Part shown: piece by piece, positions 17,468 through 25,686 of the stretch | Numbering within the stretch: the first letter of the stretch is position 1 | Layout: each line of letters starts with the position of its first letter | Origin: JABMQW01 sp964439935 | GTDB lineage: Bacteria; Fidelibacterota; Marinisomatia; Marinisomatales; TCS56 | Direction of reading: 5' to 3' | Length of the DNA stretch: 64,000 nt | NCBI GenBank assembly: GCA_964439935.1 | Contig: CAYTPW010000020.1 | Coordinates: 4,535 to 68,534, forward strand | Translations under genes and position numbers: made by a program | Notes under the pieces: model-generated | The model's input: only the letters and a program-made list of their open reading frames with translations | Database searches by the model: none | Told to the model about the DNA's origin: nothing

Positions 17468-19261
17468 ATGGCTGCAGTGCCTTATATAACCACCCGCTCG
17501 ATTGGCAAATCTTATAGTGTCCAACCTTTGTTAAACGCCATATCCCTGACAGTGATGCCCGGTGAGTGTATGGGATTGATCGGTCCGAATGGTTCCGGCA
17601 AAACCACACTTCTGAAAATACTGGCTGGCCAGGAGGAGCCTGACTCAGGGGATATTACCCGCAAACGGGAGACCTGTCTGATCTATTTACCCCAGCAGGA
17701 CAAATTCGAATCAAGGATGACTGTACAAGAAGCATTGTTCGAATTCCTGCCAAAAGAATTACCGGCCTGGCAGCGTGATAAAAGGATCGAAGAGATCAGA
17801 TCCTTGATTGAGTTTTCTGATAATAAGCAGGCTGTTGATACATTATCAGGAGGCTGGCGCAAGCGACTGGCAATCGGACAGGCATTGCTAAGGCAGCCCG
17901 ATGTAATATTGTTGGATGAGCCGACTAATCAGCTAGACTTGGAGGGTATTTTATGGCTGGAAAAACTGTTGAAATCAGCACCGTTCGCCTTCATCCTGGT
18001 CAGCCATGATCGCTTTTTTTTGGAGAATGTAACCAACCGGATCATGGAACTGAATCCTCGTTACCCGGCCGGTTATCTTAAGGTTGAGGGCAATTATAGT
18101 CGTTTCATTGAGATTCGCTCTAAGATTCTGGCAGAGCAATCCAAGCAGGAAATAACTCTATCCAATAAGGTTCGGCGTGAGATCGAGTGGCTACGGCGGG
18201 GACCAAAAGCCAGGACCAGCAAAGCACGTTCACGCATTATCCAGGCCCGGCAGAAGATCGATGACCTCGATCAACTGAAAAATCGTACCCGTCAACGCGG
18301 AGCACCACAGATCGAATTTGATGGCACTGACCGCAAAACCAAAAAACTCCTGGAGGCGCGTAAACTGGGAATTTCCAGGGGCGGAAAACTGTTGTTTAAA
18401 AACCTGGAATTGATCCTTTCACCGGGGCAATGTCTGGGTATCATGGGGCGCAATGGCACTGGAAAAAGTACTTTATTGCAGCTATTGAGCGGACAGTTGG
18501 GACCTGACAGCGGTTGGATTAAACGGGCTGAAGGTGCCCACCTGATTACTTTCGATCAGGAACGTAACCTGGTCGATGAAAACCAATCGCTGCAACAGGC
18601 TCTGTCTCAAACCGGGGATAGTGTTGTTTACCGCGATAAAACTGTGCACATCGTTTCCTGGGCGAAACGCTTTCTGTTTAAACCGGAGCAGCTGGAACTA
18701 CCCGTTTCTCAACTTTCCGGTGGTGAAAAAGCCCGTGTGCTGTTAGCCAACCTGATGGTACAGCCGGCCGATATTCTGCTCCTGGATGAGCCGACCAATG
18801 ACCTGGATATACCCACCCTGGAACTACTGGAAGAAAGCCTGGCCAGTTTCCCCGGTGCGATTGTTCTGATCTCCCATGATCGTTATCTGGTTGACCGCTT
18901 GTGCCAGGGATTGATTTTCCTTACTGGTGACGGGACAGTCAGATATTTTGCTGATTACAGCCAACTCCAGCTCTACCAGAATACTGGGAAAATGGAACCG
19001 GAAACAGCCACAAAGAAGGAGGCAGCTCCCAAAATTCATCTGCTGAAACGGCAAGCAAGTAAGGAAATCAGCCGGGTTGAAAGAGATATCGCAAAGGTAG
19101 AGACGGAATTGGACCAGCTGAACCAGGCAATGGCTGATTCGGCTAACCAGAGCAATGCCGCTCTACTGGAGGAATCATTTAACCAGCAGAATATACTGGC
19201 AGGTGAGTGGGATCGACTGTATGAACGCTGGACGGAATTAGATGAACTTATGACAGATTAA
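17468..19261 (+). CDS. uup: ABC-F ATPase, Uup-like
   Basis: Two ABC domains in one soluble protein without transmembrane segments. Domain 1: Walker A GPNGSGKT (39-46), signature LSGGWRKR, Walker B VILLDEPTNQLD, switch SHDRFF. Domain 2: Walker A GRNGTGKS (327-334), signature LSGGEKAR, Walker B ILLLDEPTNDLD, switch SHDRYL. Between them is a charged helical linker (RREIEWLRRGPKARTSKARS), and at the C-terminus a coiled coil of ~75 residues (ISRVERDIAKVETELDQL) typical of Uup rather than EttA. Uup-type ABC-F proteins act on ribosomes or branched DNA intermediates; which applies here is not shown by the sequence. An inverted repeat at 19267-19289 lacks a T-tract. Confidence 0.92.
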   Translation: MAAVPYITTRSIGKSYSVQPLLNAISLTVMPGECMGLIGPNGSGKTTLLKILAGQEEPDSGDITRKRETCLIYLPQQDKFESRMTVQEALFEFLPKELPAWQRDKRIEEIRSLIEFSDNKQAVDTLSGGWRKRLAIGQALLRQPDVILLDEPTNQLDLEGILWLEKLLKSAPFAFILVSHDRFFLENVTNRIMELNPRYPAGYLKVEGNYSRFIEIRSKILAEQSKQEITLSNKVRREIEWLRRGPKARTSKARSRIIQARQKIDDLDQLKNRTRQRGAPQIEFDGTDRKTKKLLEARKLGISRGGKLLFKNLELILSPGQCLGIMGRNGTGKSTLLQLLSGQLGPDSGWIKRAEGAHLITFDQERNLVDENQSLQQALSQTGDSVVYRDKTVHIVSWAKRFLFKPEQLELPVSQLSGGEKARVLLANLMVQPADILLLDEPTNDLDIPTLELLEESLASFPGAIVLISHDRYLVDRLCQGLIFLTGDGTVRYFADYSQLQLYQNTGKMEPETATKKEAAPKIHLLKRQASKEISRVERDIAKVETELDQLNQAMADSANQSNAALLEESFNQQNILAGEWDRLYERWTELDELMTD

Positions 19262-19423
19262 GCGTTTTGCTTCAATGTAGAAGAAGCAATGGAATCCAGA
19301 TGCCTATCTGCCAGATTGCAAAAAAATAATATGTCAGTTAAGAAATGTGTTTTTCTAAATATTTGATATAATTATACAAATTGGCATTTTTAATCAATAT
19401 ACGTAAAATATTATCTGCCTATC

Positions 19424-19978
19424 ATGCTTATAAATGATAAAGAACTGCTGCAAAAAGTCAAATCCTCTGATCGAGCTGCATTCAAGGAATTGTTTTGCGC
19501 CTACCAGCCAATTCTATTCAATTCAATTATTTATCGGACTCATGATAGTAGTCTTGCCGATGATATTGTACAGGATACTTTCTTACGGGTATGGAATAGT
19601 CGCAATAAAATCAGACCGAACCAATCTTTCTATGCCTGGCTATCGAGAATCAGTTATAATTTATTTCTTGACCACATCAAACGTGAAAAAGTTCGTTTTA
19701 CGCATCGGGATGATATTCCCGTTCCTTCATCATCACAATACGATAATCCCGAATCTGCAACCGAATTAACTTTTTTGGAACAGCAGATCAAATCCGCCGT
19801 CAATAAATATTTACCAGAGAAATGCCGGGCTATTTTCATCTTGAGTCGTGTTGATGGTTACAGTAATAAGGAAATTGCAGCCATTAATTCTATCTCGATC
19901 AAAACTGTTGAGAATCAACTATATAAAGCATTAAAAATTTTAAGAAAAAAAATAAACGTAAATGAAAGCGCTGTTTAA
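19424..19978 (+). CDS. ECF sigma factor (RpoE/FecI-type)
   Basis: 184 residues with the sigma-70 region 2 pattern (FKELFCAYQPILFNSIIYR, ADDIVQDTFLRVWNSRNKI, FYAWLSRISYNLFLDHIKR) and a region 4 helix-turn-helix (LPEKCRAIFILSRVDGYSNKEIAAINSISIKTVENQLYKA in pieces: FILSRVDGYSNKEIA, SISIKTVENQLYKAL). It is followed 25 bases later by a FecR-type anti-sigma gene and then an STN-type TonB receptor, the classical cell-surface signalling trio. It likely directs transcription of the receptor and lipoprotein genes downstream. Confidence 0.92.
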   Translation: MLINDKELLQKVKSSDRAAFKELFCAYQPILFNSIIYRTHDSSLADDIVQDTFLRVWNSRNKIRPNQSFYAWLSRISYNLFLDHIKREKVRFTHRDDIPVPSSSQYDNPESATELTFLEQQIKSAVNKYLPEKCRAIFILSRVDGYSNKEIAAINSISIKTVENQLYKALKILRKKINVNESAV

Positions 19979-20003
19979 ATCGTTATATATATGAGTAGCA
20001 AAG

Positions 20004-20954
20004 ATGAAAATGCAAAATAAATGGCTGAATGATAAATTGATGAAAGGATGGATTTCTAATTTTCGGAGACATTCGATGAGAAAGCAGATTCTCAATGAAA
20101 TGAACACGATCTGGGACCAAAGCTCAAAAATTGAGTTACATCAACCAGCGGATGTAGAGATTGCCTGGCAACAGCTCGAACTGGCAATCAATAGTCAAGT
20201 GTCGGATAAACCAATAATCACCAGAGCCAGAAAAGTAACTCGATCAGCTCAGCTTGTTTACGTCACGGCCGCATTAGTTGGCCTGATCCTTATTTCGCCT
20301 AAAATTATAAACTGGTTGACGACCACAACATTATCAACCGCTAATTCTGAACAGTTGACGACAACTCTATCTGATAATTCAAGTGTTCAGTTAAATTATG
20401 CCAGCAAGCTCATATATAAAAGGGGATACAATGTTAACAATCGTGAGGTGAGCCTGACCGGTGAAGCATATTTTGATGTTAAGTCCAGCCCATTGCCTTT
20501 CATAATTCATCTGGATGCAGCCACTATTACGGTAGTAGGAACTGAGTTCAATGTTAAATCACGCGCTAATCAGTATGAAATAGTAGTGAATGACGGGGTT
20601 GTAACTGTTAAATCTCTGATCGATAGTGTTGATACAGTAGTTAGCATCAAAAAAGGGGAATTCTTGAGATTTACAAATGAAGAATTCCAGGATTCCGTAC
20701 AAAGTATTCCTTTCGATAATTACCCCGGCTGGACAGATGGTCAATTAATATTTAACCAGACTGGTCTGCTGACGGTCTGCAAAGAGATTGAACTAAAATT
20801 TGATATAAGTCTTGAGTTGGCTGATACTGAACTGGCAAAGATCACAGTCACTGGCGTTATTGAGACTACGGACCGTGATTCTACTCTGATGATTCTGTCC
20901 AGTTTAGTTCAGCGACAGATTGTAGGTGAAAAGAAGAAATATATTATTTACTAA
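20004..20954 (+). CDS. FecR-family anti-sigma factor
   Basis: A cytoplasmic N-terminal ~90 residues, one transmembrane helix (AQLVYVTAALVGLILISPKI, ~residues 80-98), then a periplasmic FecR domain with NREVSLTGEAYFDVKSSPLPFIIH and TVVGTEFNVKSRANQYEI, and a C-terminal DUF4974-like STN-fold segment (FNQTGLLTVCKEIELKFDISL, GVIETTDRDSTLMILSSLV). It is expected to hold or activate the sigma factor depending on contact with the STN domain of the adjacent receptor. Start ATG 20004; a nearby ATG at 19991 is in another frame and quickly terminates. Confidence 0.9.
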   Translation: MKMQNKWLNDKLMKGWISNFRRHSMRKQILNEMNTIWDQSSKIELHQPADVEIAWQQLELAINSQVSDKPIITRARKVTRSAQLVYVTAALVGLILISPKIINWLTTTTLSTANSEQLTTTLSDNSSVQLNYASKLIYKRGYNVNNREVSLTGEAYFDVKSSPLPFIIHLDAATITVVGTEFNVKSRANQYEIVVNDGVVTVKSLIDSVDTVVSIKKGEFLRFTNEEFQDSVQSIPFDNYPGWTDGQLIFNQTGLLTVCKEIELKFDISLELADTELAKITVTGVIETTDRDSTLMILSSLVQRQIVGEKKKYIIY

Positions 20955-21020
20955 CCGGCTGTATTTCTGTAGTCTGCAAATAAAACTACTGAGGTAAAAT
21001 TGATTATTATTTAGGTTATT

Positions 21021-23936
21021 TTGTTATACATTATACCAAATATTTTTTGGGCGGAAACGGGTATTCAATCAATTAGACAGATAGTTTTTCTGGTGGCAAT
21101 AAGCTACACCGCCGGGTTCGCACAGGATAACCCAAGGGTATTTGACGCTCATCCGATTGAAGTTCCTCTCAGTTCATTTCTGGACTCATTAATAAAATTG
21201 CATGATATACCCTTAATCTATCAGGACCAGCAGTTAGCGGGGATTAAGATTTCCCTGGACTGTGATTCGTGTAATATATTTGAATTAATGACGATGATAG
21301 TTGAACATACCGGTTTGAAATGGGAAATAATTGGCGATCAGTATGTCATTTCAAAATCAATAGGTTTCCAGGTCCAGAATGTAGATCTAACAATCAGCGG
21401 ATATGTGTCAAATGCTCAGACTGGTGAAGCGTTATCGAATGTTAATATCTATCTGAAAAATACATTTACCGGGGCTATTACTGATTTAAATGGATACTTT
21501 AATATTCCCAGAGTCCGGCCCGGGGTATATACGATTATCGCGTCATATATTGGATTTGATAAAGTCAGTACGACAGTTGAGGTTACGGATGATATATCAT
21601 TGGTCATTCCCCTATCTAGTTCAGTTATCGATATGAGTGCGTTGGAGGTGTTTGCTTCGCGGGCAGTGGAATCAGAAACACCAGTAGCGTTCACTGACGT
21701 TGAAAAAGCAGAGATCAAATTCCGGTTGGGATCAAGGGATATCCCGATGGCACTGGAGGCCGTTCCCGGTGTGTTTACCACTTATCAGGGAGGGGGAATT
21801 GGCGATACGCGCCTGAACGTCCGTGGTTTCGATCAGAGTAACATGGCAATTTTGATCAATGGTGTTCCGGTTAATGATATGGAACACGGCTATGCCCGGT
21901 GGTCAATCTGGGAAGGTATCGGCGATATAACAGCATCGATCCAGCTGCAGCGAGGGTTGAGCGCCGATAACCTGGCGATACCCTTTGTCGGTGGAACCTT
22001 GAATATTATTACTGATCATCCTCAGAGGAAAATCGGAGCAAAATTTAGACAAGAAATTGGTAGTCACGGATATTGGAAATCCATATTCAATACCAATTCT
22101 GGAATTATCGCCAATCGTTTTTCCATAACTGCCACTGTTGCCCATAAAACCAGTGATGGATACATCGAGAATACCTGGATTGATGCCTGGGCTTATTATT
22201 TGAGTTTCAGTTTTACACCAAATCCCGATCAGCGTTTGGATTTTTTTGTATTTGGCGCACCCTTGCGACGGGGTAATAATCCCATCCGGCGATCGATTGC
22301 CAGCTATGATCATAAATATGCCCGTCGATTGGGGATAGGTGAGGAAATCATTAATTCAAATGCTGAACTGGGCTACCATCATAATCCCACCTGGGGACAT
22401 GTCGATAAGAATTACTCAGGTAAACAATACTGGAATGGTAGGTTGCATGATCGTAAGAATGATGAAATCATTTATGAACGAGAGCATTATTATAATAAAC
22501 CACAGGGTAATCTCAACTGGTATTATAAAATGACAGATAATTTGAATCTGACCACAATGATTTACTATTCAAAAGGTTCGGACATTTCAACCCGACCTTT
22601 TGGTTCAGTTTTATATACTGATGATGATCATCTGGACTGGAATGCTGTTATTGCCGGGAATACTAGTTCGGATCACTATGACAGTACCTACGGCGGCTAT
22701 ATTTCAAGCGGTATTATATATAATAAAGTTCATGACCAGGAGACTGTCGGTGCTATATCAAGGTTAACCTATCACTATGGTCGATATTTGAAATTATCGT
22801 TTGGGCTTGACTGGAGAGATGCCGAGGTCAGAAAATATGGTGAAGTACGAGATCTGTTGGGTGGAGATGCTTATAGCTGGAACGATCTTTTAGTATTAGG
22901 CGATGTGATCGACTACGATTTCCGATATCATGTGAACTGGGCTGCTGGATACGGGCAGATCGATTATCAGAATAATGCTCTAAATGCCTATAGTTCAGCC
23001 AGTTTTACCATAGTCGAGTATGCAGTTTTGTTAAGTGATCAAACTGTTGATCCTCCTGATATCAAAGGCAGCAGTCTGAAGGGTGGAGTAAGCTATCATA
23101 TACTTAAAGAAATTACAATATTTACAAATCTGGGAGCCATTTCAAAAGTGCCGATTATCGAACAGGTAATCGATGATTATTCGTTCATCTATAATCAGGA
23201 TTTCAAGAATGAAAAGATCACCAGTATGGAGTTTGGTGTGGCATTTTCCGGTTTTAAGGATCGACTAAAAACCAGATCCAGCATCTACCAGCATATCTGG
23301 GAGAATCATACCCATATCCGGGGGAATACTGATGATCCTGGTATGGAGTTCCAGTATAGTTTACCGGAGGTTGGTGAAGTCCATAGCGGGTTTGAGATAG
23401 CAGCTTTTTTCAAACCGGTCAGTTTTTTTGAGACCAGCGCCACTGTTTCAATAGGTTCTTGGAAAATGAAAAACAATGTAAAAACTACAATTGAGTGGAA
23501 TGAGGATTATTCTGATGAAAGAACCTTTTACGTTAAAGGTTTAATGATCGGTAATGTACCCCAAACCCAGTTGACCCTTTCCGGTACAGTTTTCCCAGTG
23601 CCCGGTACCAGAGTATCAATGGTTTATAAATACTGCGATCGTTATTATGCCAATTTTGATCCCCGCACCCGGATGAATCCGGAAAATGATCAACAGAGCT
23701 GGAAGATGCCGGCCTTTTCACTACTTGATCTTCATGTCGCGTGTACATTACCGGTCTTCGATAACCGGATTGAAGTGCAGATGAATATTTTTAATGCCTT
23801 GGATGAACGCTATATCTCCGATGCTACTGAAACATTTTTGTACGATATTAAGGATTTCGGACACAAAGCTGAGAATGCAGGGGTGTTTTTTGGTCAGCCG
23901 CGAACATATAATTTGGGATTTGTGTTGAGCTATTAG
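21021..23936 (+). CDS. TonB-dependent transducer-type outer-membrane receptor (FecA-like, STN domain)
   Basis: 971 residues. The signal peptide is IVFLVAISYTAGFAQ. An STN secretin/TonB short N-terminal domain follows at ~45-112 (IEVPLSSFLDSLIKLHDIPL ... VISKS). Next comes a carboxypeptidase-regulatory-like domain at ~123-205 (ISGYVSNAQTGEALSNVNIY, DLNGYFNIPRVRPGVYTI). The plug at ~235-345 contains MALEAVPGVFTTYQGGGIGD, RLNVRGFDQSNMAILINGVP and SIQLQRGLSADNL, and a 22-strand-type barrel ends in YNLGFVLSY. The STN domain and upstream sigma/FecR genes indicate substrate-responsive signalling. The start is TTG 21021, since no ATG precedes the signal peptide. The substrate cannot be told from the sequence. 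Confidence 0.92.
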   Translation: MLYIIPNIFWAETGIQSIRQIVFLVAISYTAGFAQDNPRVFDAHPIEVPLSSFLDSLIKLHDIPLIYQDQQLAGIKISLDCDSCNIFELMTMIVEHTGLKWEIIGDQYVISKSIGFQVQNVDLTISGYVSNAQTGEALSNVNIYLKNTFTGAITDLNGYFNIPRVRPGVYTIIASYIGFDKVSTTVEVTDDISLVIPLSSSVIDMSALEVFASRAVESETPVAFTDVEKAEIKFRLGSRDIPMALEAVPGVFTTYQGGGIGDTRLNVRGFDQSNMAILINGVPVNDMEHGYARWSIWEGIGDITASIQLQRGLSADNLAIPFVGGTLNIITDHPQRKIGAKFRQEIGSHGYWKSIFNTNSGIIANRFSITATVAHKTSDGYIENTWIDAWAYYLSFSFTPNPDQRLDFFVFGAPLRRGNNPIRRSIASYDHKYARRLGIGEEIINSNAELGYHHNPTWGHVDKNYSGKQYWNGRLHDRKNDEIIYEREHYYNKPQGNLNWYYKMTDNLNLTTMIYYSKGSDISTRPFGSVLYTDDDHLDWNAVIAGNTSSDHYDSTYGGYISSGIIYNKVHDQETVGAISRLTYHYGRYLKLSFGLDWRDAEVRKYGEVRDLLGGDAYSWNDLLVLGDVIDYDFRYHVNWAAGYGQIDYQNNALNAYSSASFTIVEYAVLLSDQTVDPPDIKGSSLKGGVSYHILKEITIFTNLGAISKVPIIEQVIDDYSFIYNQDFKNEKITSMEFGVAFSGFKDRLKTRSSIYQHIWENHTHIRGNTDDPGMEFQYSLPEVGEVHSGFEIAAFFKPVSFFETSATVSIGSWKMKNNVKTTIEWNEDYSDERTFYVKGLMIGNVPQTQLTLSGTVFPVPGTRVSMVYKYCDRYYANFDPRTRMNPENDQQSWKMPAFSLLDLHVACTLPVFDNRIEVQMNIFNALDERYISDATETFLYDIKDFGHKAENAGVFFGQPRTYNLGFVLSY

Positions 23937-24076
23937 TATTATTTCCGCTTTTTTAAATGACTTAACCTTTTTTATAGGGGATTTCAGTTTTTAGATCGTT
24001 ATTTATATAGAATCATGTATTATGATGAAATCTTTGATTTAGGACCTATCCAATTGGATCATAACAGGAGGTAATC

Positions 24077-25414
24077 GTGCAAACACAATCGTATTCAAAG
24101 TTTTATCTATATGCTACTTTACTTATATGTGTGGTCTTCTTCTTGGCCAGTTGCAATCTGCTCAATTCAGATGAGGACGAGGAGAAAGATACACCATTCG
24201 TTGCTAATTTTACCAATGATTGGCTACCGGAGGATGCTGAGGGTTTTATAGTAATTTCTGATCTGCAGGGACAAACTCTGGATGCAGCAACCTGGAGTGG
24301 AAATACCCGAATTGAGTTTGAACCTATATCAGACTCGCGAATTATAGTTACAACTGGAACGCGTGACGCATATAGTAGCACAGTGTATATGACTTCAAAC
24401 TGTTATGTGAAACCCGGGGAATGGACTTGGAAAGGGAAACCGCAGTCAACATTTTTAGGACACGTTACTTTAAATTTCGTGAACATACCATCGAATTTAG
24501 CTGGTGGTTGGTTGTCTGGTCTACATTACCAAATAGACGTATATAATTTCTCATCGGAGATCAATTTCCCACAGTACGCCGAACAGGATTTTCTATATTT
24601 GTGTTGTGGATTGGATGACGGTTCCGAAGTCTATCTATTAGTAGAGGATATTGCACACGGTAATACTGTTACGGTAGATCTTGGCAACTTATCAACTACA
24701 AAAACTACATTCATCAATTTCCATCAAACTACATCTCAATATTATATTAATTGGCAAGGTTACCAGACTCCGGGGGAATATTATCAAGGCTCATTTCCTT
24801 TATTAGAACATGAAGAGTTTGGTGATAACGATTGGAATAACGATATTAGTTTTTGTCATGCAGTAGAAACCACTCATTTCTTAACTGAGTTCATCAATTT
24901 TGATGGTCCTGAACATTGGAATGGTGATTACTGGTCTTTCTACGATTATGGTCCAATCCCAAGTAGTACTCGTAAGATAAATGCAGATTTTACATTAGTA
25001 AACTCACAGCCTGATAGCTTTCAAATTGACATCACCGGTACCGCAGACAATGTCCTTTCCAACTGGGTAAGTTATGATGGATGGAACCAGGTGAGATGGC
25101 GTGTCTTCACAAATCCGGATTATGCTGCGTTCGCGTTGCCACGGATGCCTGATAGTATTGCTATAGCTTTCGATCTTCCATACACCGCTCAGTTCTCGCT
25201 TGAGGATATAGAAATAATGGATTACCCGGATCTGGATAGTCACGAGGAAGTGATTGAAACTCTATTTCAGTCAGATGATTATTTCTTTAATATCGCCAGC
25301 AAAGGTGTGCGTATTCGCACCAAGCAGAATAACGATTCGGCTCAGAGCAATTTCAGCCCCACGAACACACCTAACATACTTAAACAGAAGGATCCTATGA
25401 TCCCAATTCCTTAA
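24077..25414 (+). CDS. Lipoprotein downstream of the FecA-like receptor
   Basis: The start is GTG 24077, fixed by a perfect AGGAGGT site six bases upstream. The signal ends in the lipobox LASC (YATLLICVVFFLASC), then an Asp/Glu-rich linker (NSDEDEEKD). The mature protein (~415 residues) is not recognised; it begins FVANFTNDWLPEDAEGFIVISDLQGQ and is rich in aromatic residues and beta strands. The position behind a TonB receptor suggests a surface-exposed partner, but the fold is not evidently SusD-like. The C-terminal end (LKQKDPMIPIP) looks like a broken remnant of the start of a T9SS tail, whose rest decays downstream. Confidence 0.72.
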   Translation: MQTQSYSKFYLYATLLICVVFFLASCNLLNSDEDEEKDTPFVANFTNDWLPEDAEGFIVISDLQGQTLDAATWSGNTRIEFEPISDSRIIVTTGTRDAYSSTVYMTSNCYVKPGEWTWKGKPQSTFLGHVTLNFVNIPSNLAGGWLSGLHYQIDVYNFSSEINFPQYAEQDFLYLCCGLDDGSEVYLLVEDIAHGNTVTVDLGNLSTTKTTFINFHQTTSQYYINWQGYQTPGEYYQGSFPLLEHEEFGDNDWNNDISFCHAVETTHFLTEFINFDGPEHWNGDYWSFYDYGPIPSSTRKINADFTLVNSQPDSFQIDITGTADNVLSNWVSYDGWNQVRWRVFTNPDYAAFALPRMPDSIAIAFDLPYTAQFSLEDIEIMDYPDLDSHEEVIETLFQSDDYFFNIASKGVRIRTKQNNDSAQSNFSPTNTPNILKQKDPMIPIP

Positions 25415-25521
25415 CGCTTATTAATGCAGGTATCTATTTCTATCAGATTAAGGTCTACGTTCCCGCTGCAATCGGGGCCAAGAATTTTTCATAAACTCGT
25501 AATACGGTTGTTTTGAAATAA
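25379..25521 (+). pseudogene. Decayed T9SS tail behind a lipoprotein gene
   Basis: DNA resembling the tail of the next gene begins at CTTAAACAGAA (25379; compare 28030) and retains a degraded CCCAATTCCTTAAC for the PNPFN codons. It lacks the middle of the domain and resumes as AGIYFYQIKVYVPAAIGAKNFS, stop, TRNTVVLK, stop. It overlaps the end of the lipoprotein gene and contains a type C palindromic repeat. This suggests the gene once ended in a T9SS sorting domain or recombined with one. Confidence 0.65.
25453..25479 (+). repeat. Short palindromic repeat, type C (in decayed tail)
   Basis: GTCTACGTTCCCGCTGCAAT followed by CGGGGCC. The core pairs CCCG with CGGG. Same tail position as the copies at 1463 and 28252. 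Confidence 0.55.
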
Positions 25522-25548
25522 GGGAGATCCTCATTAATACATAATTGT

Positions 25549-25573
25549 GTAGATGAATGGTATTTTTAAATGA
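25549..25573 (+). pseudogene. Micro-relic of a T9SS tail 3' end
   Basis: GTAGATGAATGGTATTTTTA followed by AATGA resembles the codons for RKMVVLK-stop with one base lost. A similar relic with the same GTAGATGAATGG start lies at 30911. Confidence 0.35.
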
Positions 25574-25634
25574 GATTTTTAATATCACTAAATCAGATAA
25601 AGAATTTTTCATGGCATGGGAATATTATCAGTTC

Positions 25635-25649
25635 AATCGTTATTAATAT
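25635..25649 (+). promoter_or_regulatory. Conserved upstream element of the beta-helix paralogs (copy 1)
   Basis: AATCGTTATTAATAT lies 37 bases upstream of ATG 25687. The same element lies 37 and 36 bases upstream of the other two paralogs. It could be the promoter (AT-rich -7/-10 type) or residual homology from the duplication. Confidence 0.4.
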
Positions 25650-25686
25650 GTAAGCAGGCGAAATTACATACATAAAAAGGTAGAAA

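Noticed and set aside
19267..19289. Inverted repeat TTGCTTC / GAAGCAA after the ABC-F gene as a terminator
   Set aside because: Nine-base loop, no T-run and AT-rich stem; too weak to call.
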